Counted from the first letter of the stretch, positions 1 to 9,816 are shown. The stretch is 64,000 nucleotides of DNA from Cladorhizidae sp. MBARI D1340-BT2 (GCA_028752905.1 JAQNBH010000139.1:310001-374000), one strand, 5' to 3'. Translations and numbers: made by a program. The notes: generated by a model from the sequence alone, not told the origin.

Positions 1-617
1 CTAACTAATTGTTATATGCCCAGCTCTGTCTGTTCATTCTGACCAATCAAATACATAGAGCTAGGCATAGAGCATGTGGCTTCAAATATAATCATAAACG
101 TAGGAAGGAGGCTGTAGCTGATCCTACATTGTGTACAATCAGCAATAGCAACGAGACATGGCATGTGCTGATAAGTGTAATGTTTGTTCAACAGCAATAA
201 TCAAGTTAGAATTAAAAGCCCTGGAGACCCCTGAAGCTCTGACTAGGCGTAGTCCTCCTCTGCTCAACTAGAACATACAGAAATAAAACAAAGAAATAAG
301 AAACCAAAAACGTTTTTATTTTAAAATATTGGATTGGCCTGTTAAAGAAAGAAAGGAAAGAAGATCGTGCCCACGTAGACCACTGCCCCCATGTTAAACG
401 ACCCTTCATGTTTATCATGTTCACCAATATTGTACTGCTTTGGAAATCAGTGCAATGATTGGCGCCATCTAACTGGCCGTGGCCGTGGTCTAGTTGGATA
501 GAGTCCTGTTATCCTTTATTTCTTTAACACACACTATATATACATGCACATGAGTGGGGAGAACACCAGCAGCACCCTCCTTTCACACACTATATATGTA
601 CATGCACATGAGCTCAG
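1..617. other. Non-coding flank of unit 1
   Basis: No gene is recognisable here. The block recurs at 9,091-9,706, 18,185-18,798 and, inverted, about 51,053-51,720, with a partial inverted copy near 56,190-56,300. It precedes a kinesin exon in each complete copy, so it is probably old intron or intergenic sequence. Two short copies of a block containing the TATATA-ACATGCACATGAG motif lie at about 530-612. Confidence 0.6.
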
Positions 618-727
618 GTCTGAGCTACCACACCCCCAATGATGTGGAGGAGATCCTTGCCATGCTGGCGAGGGGGAATGGGAATAGGATACAGCACACA
701 GGGAGAAGACATGTCTAGTCAGTCATT
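618..727 (+). pseudogene. Kinesin-8-like motor exon (pre-switch I), copy 1
   Basis: After a ctcag acceptor the sequence reads GLSYHTPNDVEEILAMLAR followed by GNGNRIQHT. In kinesin motors, and especially KIF18/KIF19, this is the stretch just before switch I (consensus GLS...EE...LL..GN.NR). Kinesins are microtubule motors with an ATPase head; kinesin-8 members act at microtubule plus ends. Downstream, a frame change is needed to reach DMSSQSLA, where the family has N..SSRSHA. The switch-I Arg and His are therefore lost, and the in-frame reading ends at TAG. The 3' limit of the exon is uncertain. The next motor exon starts at 1,587, beyond a minisatellite. No P-loop exon (GQTGSGKT type) was seen in the window. 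Confidence 0.72.
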
Positions 728-781
728 AGCACCTTCACACATCAGAGCTCACTCTTGACACCATGCCACCCACAACCACCT

Positions 782-1577
782 GTCTGACATGATCTGGTGT
801 GACATGTGATGGTGTGTGACATGTGATGGTGTGTGACATGTGATGGTGTGTGTCATGTGATGGTGTGTGACATGTGATGGTGTGTGATACGTTATGGTGT
901 GTGACACATGATAGTGTGTGACATGTGATGGCGTGTGACATGTGATGGTGTGTGACATGTGATGGTGTGTGACATGTGATGGTGTGTTACATGTGATGGT
1001 GTGTGACATGTGATGGTGTGTGACATGTGATGGTGTGTGACAGGTGATGGTGTGTGACATGTGATGGTGTGTGACATGTGATGGTGTGTGATACGTTATG
1101 GCGTGTGGCACGTTATGGTGTGTGACACGTGATGGTGTGTGACATGTGATGGCGTGTGACATGTGATGGTGTGTGACATGTGATGGTGTGTGACGTGTGA
1201 TGGCGTATGACATGTGATGGTGTGTGACATGTGATGGTGTGTGACATGTGATGGTGTGTGACATGTGGTGTGACATGTGATGGAGTGTGACATGTGATGG
1301 TGTGTGACATGTGATGGTGTGTGACATGTGATGGTGTGTGACATGTGCTGGTGTGTGACATGTGATGGTGTGTGACATGTGATGGCGTGTGACATGTGAT
1401 GGTGTGACATGTGATGGTGTGTGACATGTGATGGTGTGACATGTGATGGTGTGTGACATGTGATGGTGTGACATGTGATGGTGTGTGACATGTGATGGTG
1501 TGTGACATGTGATGGTGTATGACATGTAATGGTGTGTGAGATGTGATTGCATGTGACATGTGATGGTGTGTCATGTG
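782..1577. repeat. 17-bp minisatellite (ACATGTGATGGTGTGTG), unit 1
   Basis: About 46 tandem copies of a 17-bp unit with scattered substitutions and 2-bp deletions that shift phase locally. It lies in the intron between two kinesin exons. Long His/Thr-rich readings on the minus strand are a by-product, because 17 bp has no stop in several frames. Orthologous arrays are at 9,871-10,668, 18,963-19,955 and 49,523-50,875. Confidence 0.95.
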
Positions 1578-1586
1578 GTTGCCTAG

Positions 1587-1781
1587 GTGTTAGTGGAGCA
1601 GAGGGCTCGTACAGCTGGTCTGAATGCAGAGGTGATGCACAAGATGTCTATGATAGACCTGGCTGGCTCGGAGCGTGCTACTGTGACATCTAATAGAGGC
1701 ACGCTCCTCGGAGAAGGAGCCAACATAAATCACTCGTTATTGGCACTCGGGAACTGTATCAACGCCGTGGCTTCTGGCAAG
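1587..1781 (+). pseudogene. Kinesin-8-like motor exon (switch II), copy 1
   Basis: A 195-bp, phase-0 exon of 65 codons is bounded by a gcctag acceptor and an AAG|GTGCAC donor. It encodes the switch-II core: [12 protein letters not shown] (Walker-B-like DLAGSE) and later [17 protein letters not shown], the motif before helix alpha-4 in KIF18/KIF19-type motors. The exon is open and splice-competent, but it sits in a broken gene. The upstream exon has lost switch I, and the downstream YRDSKLT-type exon is absent. It is immediately followed by a CA-rich composite repeat and a TTG array. Copies are at 10,678, 19,963 and, inverted, 49,512. Kinesin-8 is favoured over other subfamilies by the [11 protein letters not shown] wording and by the neck exon in other copies. 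Confidence 0.88.
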
Positions 1782-1783
1782 GT

Positions 1784-2170
1784 GCACACACACTCTCTCT
1801 GGTGGGTGAGAGGACACACACACACACACACACTCTCTCTCTGGTGGGTGAGAGGACACACACACACACACACACTCTCTCTCTGGTGGGTGAGAGGACA
1901 CACACACACACACACACTCTCTCTGGTGGGTGAGAGGACACACACACACACACACACACTCTCTCTCTCTGGTGGGTGAGAGGACACACACACACACACT
2001 CTCTCTGGTGGGTGAGAGGACACACACACACACACACACTCTCTCTGGTGGGTGAGAGGACACACACACACACACACACTCTCTCTGGTGGGTGAGAGGA
2101 CACACACACACACACACACACTCTCTCTCTCTGGTGGGTGAGAGGACACACACACACACACACACACTCT
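1784..2170. repeat. Composite CA / GGTGGGTGAGAGG repeat, unit 1
   Basis: About nine copies of a 35-45-bp unit made of (CA)n, (CT)n and the constant core GGTGGGTGAGAGG. Each core contains a splice-donor-like GGTGAG. The array starts directly at the real donor of the preceding kinesin exon, so it may have grown from the exon-intron junction. Other copies: 10,875-11,261, 20,160-20,431 and inverted 49,055-49,315. Confidence 0.93.
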
Positions 2171-2196
2171 GGGCTGCCAAGCCAAGCGGCTAGTTC

Positions 2197-2571
2197 TGTG
2201 GACATTGTTGTGGTGTTGTCATTGCTGTTGTGTTGCTATTGTTGTGTTGTCATTGTTGTTGTGGTGTTGTCGTTGTTGTTGTGTTATCATTGTTGTTGTC
2301 ATTATTGTGTTGTTGTCATTGTGTCGTCATTGTGTTGTTGTTGTCATTGTTGTTGTGGTGTTGTCATTGTGTCGTCAGTGTTTTGTTGTTGTTGTCATTG
2401 TTGCTGTGGTGTTGTCATTGTGTCGTCAGTGTTTTGTTGTTGTCATTGTTGTTGTCATTGTTGCTGTGGTGTTGTCATTGTGTCATCATTGTTTTGTTGT
2501 TGTTGTCATTGTTTTTGTGGTGTTTTGATTGTGTCGTCAGTGTTTTGTTGTTGTTGTCATTGTTGTTGACT
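2197..2571. repeat. TTG/TTGTCATTG array, unit 1
   Basis: Trinucleotide-based array (TTG, with TCA, GTG and TCG variants) forming higher-order units of about 50-90 bp. It occupies the position where the motor exon carrying the YRDSKLT motif should be. Hydrophobic Leu/Val/Cys readings are artefacts. The array is shorter here than in unit 3 (1.2 kb) or at 54,450-55,920 (1.5 kb). Confidence 0.93.
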
Positions 2572-2573
2572 TT

Positions 2574-2890
2574 TCTTGAATTTTGCTTTCTCCAGCTACT
2601 CAGGGAAACCATGCTTGTCTTTCCTGGCAGTCCCACATCCATAAATCCAGTACCAAAGAGTATAATCGAATGTTCAGCTAAAGATCGGAGTTCTTTTATT
2701 CTTCAGAAACTTTCGATGGCGTGACCTGCTACACTCGCCTGAGCCTTGGAAGCTGCTGGAGAAAGAAAGGTACGCTATAAATAATTTTTATATTTGGAAC
2801 GCATAGCTGTTAGCTAAGCTACTGTAGGTATGATACTGAGTTTTTTATGTGCATCCATAGGTTCTTTGTCTATCAAGTCCCAATACAATG
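2574..2890. repeat. Diverged piggyBac A fragment plus dispersed ~190-bp repeat
   Basis: Bases 2,574-2,645 resemble the piggyBac A stretch at 4,590-4,660 (minus-strand GCGTARKDRR..LPEELEKGKF region) but are more diverged. The following block, centred on GATCGGAGTTCTTTTATTC, recurs at 11,665-11,970, 22,670-22,860, inverted at 52,912-53,230 and inverted, diverged, at 62,085-62,365. It ends with an AAAG|GTACGC donor-like site. I do not recognise the block; it may be a non-autonomous element or an old exon. Confidence 0.6.
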
Positions 2891-3049
2891 TCCTGCTAAC
2901 CTACCATCACCCCCCATGGGTGGGCATGAAAAGGAGAGAGCAGTGGAGCTGAAATAAGAAACCCTATAACCCCCTGAACTATGAAGCAACCTGAATTTGC
3001 CACTTTCTCACAGGTATTACATATCATTTGATATGAATACAATGTAGTA

Positions 3050-3165
3050 CATTGGTACATGCACCTCTATACATGCACCTCTATACCACTATACCTCTAT
3101 ACATGCACCTCTATACATACACCTCTATACATGCACCTCTATACCTGCAACTGTAACATATGCAC
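3050..3165. repeat. 14-bp minisatellite (TACATGCACCTCTA)
   Basis: About seven imperfect copies of a 14-bp unit. The same unit, inverted and longer, is at 61,905-62,070; both lie next to the same GGTGCTCGATTTAATTTTTT sequence, so they are paralogous sites. Confidence 0.9.
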
Positions 3166-3203
3166 CTCATGGTGCTCGATTTAATTTTTTGGTGATTAAC
3201 GAT

Positions 3204-3408
3204 TTAACTAGGCCACTGAGACACCTTCGCTGAATTAAGACACAGAGATACCAATGCTGAATTAAGCCACCGAGACACTTATGCTGAACTAAGCCACATA
3301 GTCACCTATACTGAACTAAACAACGGAGACACCTATGATGAACTAGTCTACAGAGACACCTTTGCCGAACTAAGCCTCATAGACACACTAGGCCACAGAG
3401 CGACTTAA
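3204..3408. repeat. 27-bp TTAA-containing minisatellite (with empty K-element site)
   Basis: About seven degenerate copies of a 27-bp unit of the form GCCACCGAGACACTTATGCT + GAACTAA or GAATTAA. TTAA or CTAA recurs once per monomer. TTAA at 3,204-3,207 is the unoccupied paralogue of the K-element insertion at 59,184/61,841. TTAA at 3,405-3,408 borders piggyBac A. More monomers continue at 5,067-5,128 and 8,329-8,388, on the far sides of elements A and B. Confidence 0.85.
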
Positions 3409-5066
3409 GGAGGGGCTCTATCTGAAGACTGGCTAAAAACGTTGTTGACTTTTGACTGCCAATAACTTTTTTTATAATTGTTTTGTGTGGATAATTTTAT
3501 GCTCAAATTGTTGCTTGTTCTATGTGCTTTCCAATGATATATAAAATATCTCTAGAGGCATGTTTTGTCAGAAGATGCATGTTAAAACATCCAAGGCAGG
3601 ACCCTCCTCTGTTTGGCAGACACCCACAACTAATTAAAAAAAATCAAAAGCTGTAAATTGGTTTGTAGCTTGTCAAAGCTAACAGTTGTGATTCGAGTGA
3701 AACCAAATTGCAATAACTAAAGTGGTTGATGAATGGCAACGTGCTGTATTTGATTACACGCCAAAAAATATCATTTTATATGAATACAATGTAGTACATT
3801 GGTACATATGGAGAGAGAAGGTTATATTCCAATAACATGACTATAATTTGTTTTTGTGCCACAATAGGTAGCAGTCGGTGCTCGCAATTCCAGTGTGGCA
3901 TAGCCATATGCCACAATCCTCTCAGTACCACTGGCTGTCCGATCTCTTTTGTTGCTGGTAGCAGTAAGTGCAACGTCCTCGACTGCGCTTCCCAGAGGTT
4001 ACAGGGTTCTTTATTGGGAAGTGGAGGAAAGGAAGACTCTTGATAATGGAGCCACACCCAGCTCTGCGTCGGCTACAATAACTTCCAATTATCTCCTTGG
4101 CTAACTGAATCCTGAACTTCTTGATCGTAAGTTCACTTCCGCTTCCTGACCATCTTTGGGTAGAATGAAGGCGTTTGTTATGGCCACATCGATCAGAAAG
4201 TTAAATATGTCTTTGTAGGTTTTCACCCTGCACCTATAATATCCTATGATCTGATCCCCTCCTCCCATGTATTTATTGTAGGACTGGATAGCTAAGGGGC
4301 AGCTTATTTCCTCTCTGCTGCCATTGTTTGTATGCCGAATGACTGAGGTGACGCTCTTGGGGTCGCTGTTGGTGTACATAATCATGACTTTCAGATTTTT
4401 TGGTCCTGCCATGCATTTGCACACACTTTTCCACATTGCGTGGTTAGTGACTGGCCCCTAAAAATGTTTAGAAGTTCATATAATGAGTATCTCATAGTTG
4501 TGGTAAATAACATGCATGAACTGATATACAACACCAAAATGTTTGTGGCATAACACTAACTTGTGTTAATCTAGTGCACATTTTACCTTTTCTTGAATTT
4601 GCCTTTCTCCAGCTCCTCGGGTAAACCACGCCTGTCTTTCCTGGCTGTCCCACATCCATAACTCCCTCTCCTCTCCAAATCAACCAACAGACTATGCGAG
4701 GTAAAAAAAGCTGTCAAAGTACACGTGCACGTGCCACTTGCCCTGTAGGTCCTCAGTTAGTTCCTTGACCACTCTTGCCCCCAAGTGGTGTTCAACTGCA
4801 CCTTTCTTTTTACCCGTGTAAATCTCTAACTGTGTGAAAAAACCGTTTCGGCTATCATCCCGAACCCACACCTTGATTCCTCTTTTGATGGGTTTCAATG
4901 GCATGTATTGCTTCAGTGATGAATGACCTTGAAAGTTGATCATAGCCTCATCGATTGCAATCTCACAGTTCGGACTTTATTGATGAAAAATTGTGTTGAA
5001 AATGGCTGACAAGAGGTTGGATTTTCCCCAGCCTGTCATAATTTTCACTGCCCCTTGGGGAAAGTG
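3409..5066 (-). mobile_element. piggyBac A, 5'-truncated copy 1
   Basis: Starts at TTAA (3,405-3,408) on the 3' side of the transposase. It ends abruptly inside the coding sequence (about 5,066), where minisatellite resumes. Bases 3,409-3,775 are 3' non-coding sequence, present twice in tandem at 58,590-58,969. Unit 2 has the same structure at 12,500-14,157, and 57,109-58,969 has it in opposite orientation. The shared truncation point shows that truncation came before the duplications. Confidence 0.8.
3922..5066 (-). pseudogene. piggyBac A transposase, C-terminal two-thirds
   Basis: DDE transposase of the piggyBac (DDE_Tnp_1_7) family, which cuts and pastes DNA at TTAA. On the minus strand one sees IDEAMINFQGHSSLKQYMP (first catalytic Asp), RDDSRNGFF, EIYTGK, then VYFDSFF (second Asp), then, after an intron at 4,458-4,586 (donor GTAAAA, acceptor TTTTTAG), YNKYMGGGDQI. 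The third-Asp region reads GGGDQ where the family has GGVDr.DQ. The C-terminus carries the family's Cys-rich end (CTYCYQQQKRSDSQWY). Lesions in this copy are an extra T in the run coding SFFTSH, giving SFFYLA-stop, and the missing N-terminus. The 57-kb copy is intact at that T run but frameshifted earlier, so neither is functional. Confidence 0.85.
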
Positions 5067-5124
5067 AACTAAGCCTCATAGACACATATATGATGTACTA
5101 GGCCACAGAGCGACTTAAGCTGAA

Positions 5125-5141
5125 TTAACCGATTAAGCGCC
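5125..5141. repeat. piggyBac B left TTAA + TIR
   Basis: TTAA target duplication followed by CCGATTAAGCGCC, which is exactly mirrored at 8,316-8,332. Same in unit 2 at 14,214-14,230. Confidence 0.93.
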
Positions 5142-6116
5142 GACTTTCCTAGTACCCGCGGTAAAATAATTAACGATTTAATTACTAATTTTCCCCTCGA
5201 GCTTCTTATAGGACGTCAGCACAGGAAACCTCGTTCATATGGAAGCCCAGTGATTGCTGTACATCCTGATTTTTTAATGAAACCCAAGGACCAAATATCC
5301 AGCATTTGGCAAGCTTTTCAAAATTGAACCAACATTTATATACCATATATTTGGGCATATTCATATAATTTGACACAGAATCAAGACAATAACAATCCTA
5401 AAACTTCCTAAGACAAAACATTTTGAACAGACAATATATGAATCGAATATTTGAATAGAAAAAGTATGTGTGTGTGGGTAGAATGTGGGTGGGTAATTTG
5501 ATGAAGAATGAAGGAGAGTGAGAGAGTAGCATTGTAATACATGTTGTGTGTGTGTGTGTAGAAGGGCAAGACCAGGCTCTATCAACACTTCCCAGGCATC
5601 TAGAACACAAAGACACAACAATAGAGAAAAATGCATTATTAGACACAAGTATCCACACTTTTTACCAAGAGGCACGGACATACACCATACACAACTTATA
5701 TTTCATGGTCACGAGAACAAAGAGAATACATGCAACACTAATATTCCACCAAGGTATGATACGGTCAGATCCAATGCACAAATGAACCTACAGTAACCAC
5801 ACTCATTTAGGCTTTCATGCCTCGAACCATTTTTATGCACACCAAACAGAAGTAGAAGGGGGAAATGACCTAGTTGCAAATTGAGACGTTCTAGCTGGGA
5901 TGTAGGAAACATACAAGGCCTATACGCCAGCGAGAAGAATAGGAACCAATCAATGTTTTTACTAAGCTAATCCGAAGATCTAAATAACTATCCTGCCTCT
6001 TATGTAGAGAAGTGTTTGAAAAAGAAAACAGATAAAGGCATTCAATAAAGGCGTTCAAAAAAAAAACTTCTACCAGAGCAGACCAAAGAATGGGCTACTA
6101 CAATTTCGGTAGAAAA

Positions 6117-8140
6117 TCAAAGAGATGGTGGAAGGGGGTGTTTGCATATTTGGTAGACACCCCTCATGAATGATTGATAATCAGGTAAACAGGGAGGGGG
6201 GCAAGACACATTCAGTCGAGAACCATCAAGCTGATGATGTTTCACAGTTGGTTGTTGTCCTTGCCACAAAGCTGCATGCATATTAGTCATCATGTCAATC
6301 ACACCCTTGTCTACCCACTAAAGCCAGGAGTGAACTATTTGATCTGTAATCATATTTTCCTCTATTCTTCCACTTTGTAAGTAACTCCTTAGGAAAGTTT
6401 TTCCTATTAGGCCTAGCTGTGCCACATGCACCAACCCCTCTAATAGTCATTGTGTGAAATAAATTAGGACTTGTATAAAAGTTATCCATGTATACCTGAA
6501 AGTTCTTGTGCTCAAATCCCTCCAACAAATCTAACACTACCCGACTACACAAACCTGTACTATCTCCTGTTTCCACATTCTTCCCAGTATAAATTTGTAA
6601 TCGATAAATATAACCATTCCTTGCATCCAAAAGCACAAATACTTTTATGCCCCATTTCGTAGGCTCATCCTTCATATATTGCTTGAAGCCAAGCCTCCCT
6701 TGATAGGGAATCATGGCTTCATCAATGCTAAGCTCCTGATGCAAACAATACTTGCTTTCAAAGCTTATACAGCCTATCATAATTGGGATTACCAGATGTT
6801 ACCTGTGAGCTAGCAATGGAGTTGACATGCATGTAGCCGCATCAACTGCCTAAACCTCCAAAGGGGCATTACTCTACTCACCAAACGACATGACAAATCA
6901 GGATATTCACAGGACCAGTACATGTCTATATGGGGAAGTTTTGAAATGCCCATAACAATCAAAAGTTCTACAAAAGCCTCCATTTCTTCTTCACATGTAT
7001 CATGCCAATTATGGGGGAGCCCCACCCTAGAAACATACATATTAGTCTCTCTCACATGGAGGTCCCACACGTCAATAGTTTTAAAAAAAGATAAAAAGCA
7101 CCTAGTAACGAACTTGTTACACCGAGCAAAGCTGAGTTTGGGCCAGAATTGTCTCTTTTTTTCTCCAGCAGACCTTCGACTGGTATTATCTGATAACTAG
7201 TGCTAGATGAGCTAGCCTTACTACTACAAACTCGGGACTGGGCCTGCCTATTACCAGTACCTTGTGGTGGTGGACTAGTAGTACTACATGAACCTCTACT
7301 ATAGCACCACACCTCACATTCTCTGTAACACATAAATATGTATACAAACAAATATTCAAATATCAATTTTGATAACTTACTTATTCCAGAAGAGTCCCCT
7401 GTAGCAGATTGTAAGGACGGAGGGTCAGTAGATAGTAAGGATGGAGGGTCAGTAGATGGTAAGGATGGAGGGTCAGTAGATGGTAATAAGGATGGAGGGT
7501 CAGTAGATGGTAATAAGGATGGAGGGTCAGTAGATGGTAAGGAAGGAGTGTTCAAATGGTCACTCTCTTCTTTAGAGGCTGAAAGGAAATATATAATAGT
7601 AACTCTACAAAATTTCCTTTGTACCAACCTACACTAAGTCCAGAGCTCCCACAAGTAGATGGTAACAATGGATCACCTTCATCTCCAACGGACTGCCAAG
7701 AAAGAAAAGTTGATAACATAAACCTTATACGAACGTTTTTTTTGAAAATTCAAATTCAAATTTGATAAGTAATAAAAAAAGCTCAACCTACATTTATGGC
7801 TATAACTAATCTTCTTCAACTGCTACGTTAGAAATATTTATATCCTCAAAAAACACAAGAATAGGCTACAGTTTGGTTAGCGAATTATCTCAGAAGATTG
7901 TGGAATACAATGGCAACCAAGCGCTAAGGTAGAAACAAACATACCATCGAGAAATCCTTCCACCCGAGCATTTTGACTTAGAGCCAGGGGATCCAGGGCA
8001 CAACCATGGTAGGCATATATCTCTGGCCTTCTTTCCCACCAGAATCCGAGCCAGAGCCGCTAGTGTCATCGTCAAAAAGAAGAAAAGTTACTTCGTACAA
8101 AACAAAGCATCCTCGCCATCTTGAAAACCGAAGTTATGAG
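6117..8140 (-). pseudogene. piggyBac B transposase, degenerate, copy 1
   Basis: Minus-strand pieces in order. Bases 8,140-7,890 hold a possible start region: ATGGCGAGG in good context at about 8,120, and an acidic DDDTSGSGSDSGG in a neighbouring frame. Bases 7,627-7,052 hold a Ser/Pro-rich linker with an 8-residue repeat (STDPPSLL). Bases 7,070-6,810 hold the N-terminal core (LPHNWHDTCEEEMEAFVELL, MGISKLP). Bases 6,780-6,295 hold the catalytic core: LSIDEAMIPYQGRLGFKQYM (first Asp), LQIYTGKN, VYMDNFYTSPNLF (second Asp), GACGTARPNRKNFP. The 6,302-6,117 piece continues the fold (MIDMMTNMHAALW, CPPPCLPDYQSFMRGVYQI). The third catalytic Asp of the GVD..DQ motif is gone (GVYQI) and the C-terminus is missing. 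Frame breaks near 6,300 and 6,800 also inactivate it, unless some are introns. Confidence 0.82.
7400..7545. repeat. In-frame 24-bp repeat in piggyBac B linker
   Basis: Five to six copies of GATGGAGGGTCAGTAGATGG + TAAG, with 27-bp variants (TAATAAG). On the minus strand it encodes the STDPPSLL repeat. Unit 2 has one more monomer (16,489-16,658), an in-frame length difference between otherwise near-identical copies. Confidence 0.9.
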
Positions 8141-8315
8141 CAAAAAGCGGGGCGCGGCCGGCACATATAGCAGCACGTGTAAATGACGTTTTTAGAATGA
8201 TTCAGCATTCTTTTGGGCATGTGCAGCAACAAGAATTTGGCACTTAGTTCAAATATATATTTTTATATAATTTTTTTCGCGAGTCCGATTTCCCTTTGCG
8301 CCATATGGCGCTTAT

Positions 8316-8332
8316 GGCGCTTAATCGGTTAA
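8316..8332. repeat. piggyBac B right TIR + TTAA
   Basis: GGCGCTTAATCGG followed by TTAA, the inverted partner of 5,125-5,141. Confidence 0.93.
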
Positions 8333-8388
8333 GAACCCGAGACACTTGTACTGAACTAGTCAATAGAGACACCTCTGTGGGGAAACAG
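8329..8388. repeat. Resumed 27-bp minisatellite after piggyBac B
   Basis: Two monomers (GAGACACTTGTACTGAACTA type) that join directly to 5,067-5,128 when element B is removed, as the empty sites at 52.28 and 57.06 kb show. Confidence 0.85.
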
Positions 8389-8674
8389 TTGCATTTTTTT
8401 ATTTTACTTATGGTTACAACTTTAGAGCTCCGTAGATTCTGCAAACTTCATGGTATGGACTTCATATATAGATCAAAAGATAGGTCTCTCTGTGTGCTCT
8501 CTTTTGATACTAAAATATGTTTCATACACTGTAGGTATAACTATGGGCAAGTTACTAGACCCTAAAGTGGAGTGACCTCAAAAACACGAATGTCAAAAAC
8601 CTCAGCCTAAATAACTCCAGATTGCTAAGTGCTAAAGATTGAAATTGGTACCAGTGGCTAGAGGAAGCCCTGGG
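8389..8674. repeat. Dispersed non-coding block
   Basis: No gene seen. The block (with motif GAGCTCCGTAGATT) recurs at 17,496-17,774, 22,913-23,190, and inverted at about 51,960-52,220 and 56,715-57,000. It always lies between the 27-bp minisatellite and the putative small exon described next. Confidence 0.7.
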
Positions 8675-8856
8675 CTATTCAATGACCTTTTTCATTAGGC
8701 ATTGAAATGTACCGCCTCTTTTGCCCAAAACTACTCCCCCCTTTTCAACTAGACATCGTTTGCAGAGCATGGAGACTGATAGATGGTATTTCTTAGCTGT
8801 AGCCTTGACAGATGCTTCTGCTTCCACTTCTCCAATAGCCTTACTAACAGAAGCCT
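8675..8856 (-). CDS. Putative 60-codon exon, possibly HTH part of a transposase
   Basis: The minus strand reads, after a ctgacag acceptor, EASVSKAIGEVEAEASVKAT, AKKYHLSVSLLCKRCLVEK and GVVLGKRGSTFQCLMKKVIE, then TAG. The pattern KYHLS.SLL.KR followed by a basic G.RGSTF stretch resembles psq/CENP-B-type helix-turn-helix modules of pogo/Tigger transposases, but the match is weak. The frame is open in copies at 17,775-17,956 and 56,533-56,714 (plus strand). At 23,192-23,292 it is truncated and fused to piggyBac A. No start codon or partner exon is visible. It could be a remnant carried by the duplications. Confidence 0.4.
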
Positions 8857-9706
8857 CTGTCAGTTACACGTGTAAGAAAAGAAAAAAAGGCATTTATTAA
8901 CAAGACAAATATATATATATTGTTAGACTCTTCTAGTACCACACACTATCTTAGACCTAACTCAACCTCACAATGCCCACCCAGCTATCTTGCCTGAGAA
9001 TCCCAGAGATATATGCTGCCACCAGAGTTAGTGAAGTCTTATTATTCTCCAAACACCAGCAACACAAACATCAGAAGTGAACAATCAGGACTAACTAATT
9101 GTTATGTGCCCAGCTCTGTCTGTTCATTCTGATCAATCAAATACATAGAGCTAGGCATAGAGCATGTGGCTTCAAATATAATCATAAACGTAGGAAGGAG
9201 GCTGTAGCTGATCCTACATTGTGTACAATCAGCAATAGCAACGAGACATGGCATGTGCTGATAAGTGTAATGTTTGTTCAACAGCAATAATCAAGTTAGA
9301 ATTAAAAGCCCTGGAGACCCCTGAAGCTCTGACTAGGCGTAGTCCTCCTCTGCTCAACTAGAACATACAGAAATAAAACAAAGAAATAAGAAACCAAAAA
9401 CGTTTTTATTTTAAAATATTGGATTGGCCTGTTAAAGAAAGAAAGGAAAGAAGATCGTGCCCACGTAGACCACACCCCCATGTTAAACGACCCTTCATGT
9501 TTATCATGTTCACCAATATTGTACTGCTTTGGAAATCAGTGCAATGATTGGCGCCATCTAACTGGCCGTGGCCGTGGTCTAGTTGGATAGAGTCCTGTTA
9601 TCCTTTATTTCTTTAACACACACTATATATACATGCACATGAGTGGGGAGAACACCAGCAGCACCCTCCTTTCACACACTATATATGTACATGCACATGA
9701 GCTCAG

Positions 9707-9816
9707 GTCTGAGCTACCACACCCCCAATGATGTGGAGGAGATCCTTGCCATGCTGGCGAGGGGGAATGGGAATAGGATACAGCACACAGGGAGAAGACA
9801 TGTCTAGTCAGTCATT
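9707..9816 (+). pseudogene. Kinesin-8-like motor exon (pre-switch I), copy 2
   Basis: Same sequence and same lesion (frame change, SSRSH decayed to SSQSL) as the copy at 618-727. Confidence 0.7.

Larger units (their letters stand above)
5129..8328 (-). mobile_element. piggyBac B, full-length element, copy 1 (TTAA-flanked)
   Basis: A 3,200-bp element with perfect 13-bp terminal inverted repeats: CCGATTAAGCGCC at 5,129-5,141 and its complement at 8,316-8,328. TTAA flanks both sides (5,125-5,128 and 8,329-8,332), as piggyBac integration requires. GGCGCTTAT just inside the right end (8,308-8,315) is a near subterminal repeat. The empty site is preserved at 52,279-52,282 and 57,055-57,058, where the same minisatellite runs through a single TTAA. 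The element contains one degenerate transposase gene on the minus strand. Confidence 0.93.

Noticed and set aside
749..1574. Long His/Thr-rich open frames (HTITCHTPSHVTHHHMS) in four places
   Set aside because: They are the 17-bp minisatellite read in all three minus-strand (or plus-strand) frames. Equal openness in several frames and intronic position argue against coding.
1730..2205. Cys/Val-rich frames (VCVCVC...SSHPPER)
   Set aside because: Translation of (GT)n plus the CCTCTCACCCACC core; open in three frames.
5460..5800. Overlapping short frames beside a (GT)n run in piggyBac B
   Set aside because: They lie in the element's 3' non-coding part, are not transposase-like, and contain low-complexity sequence.
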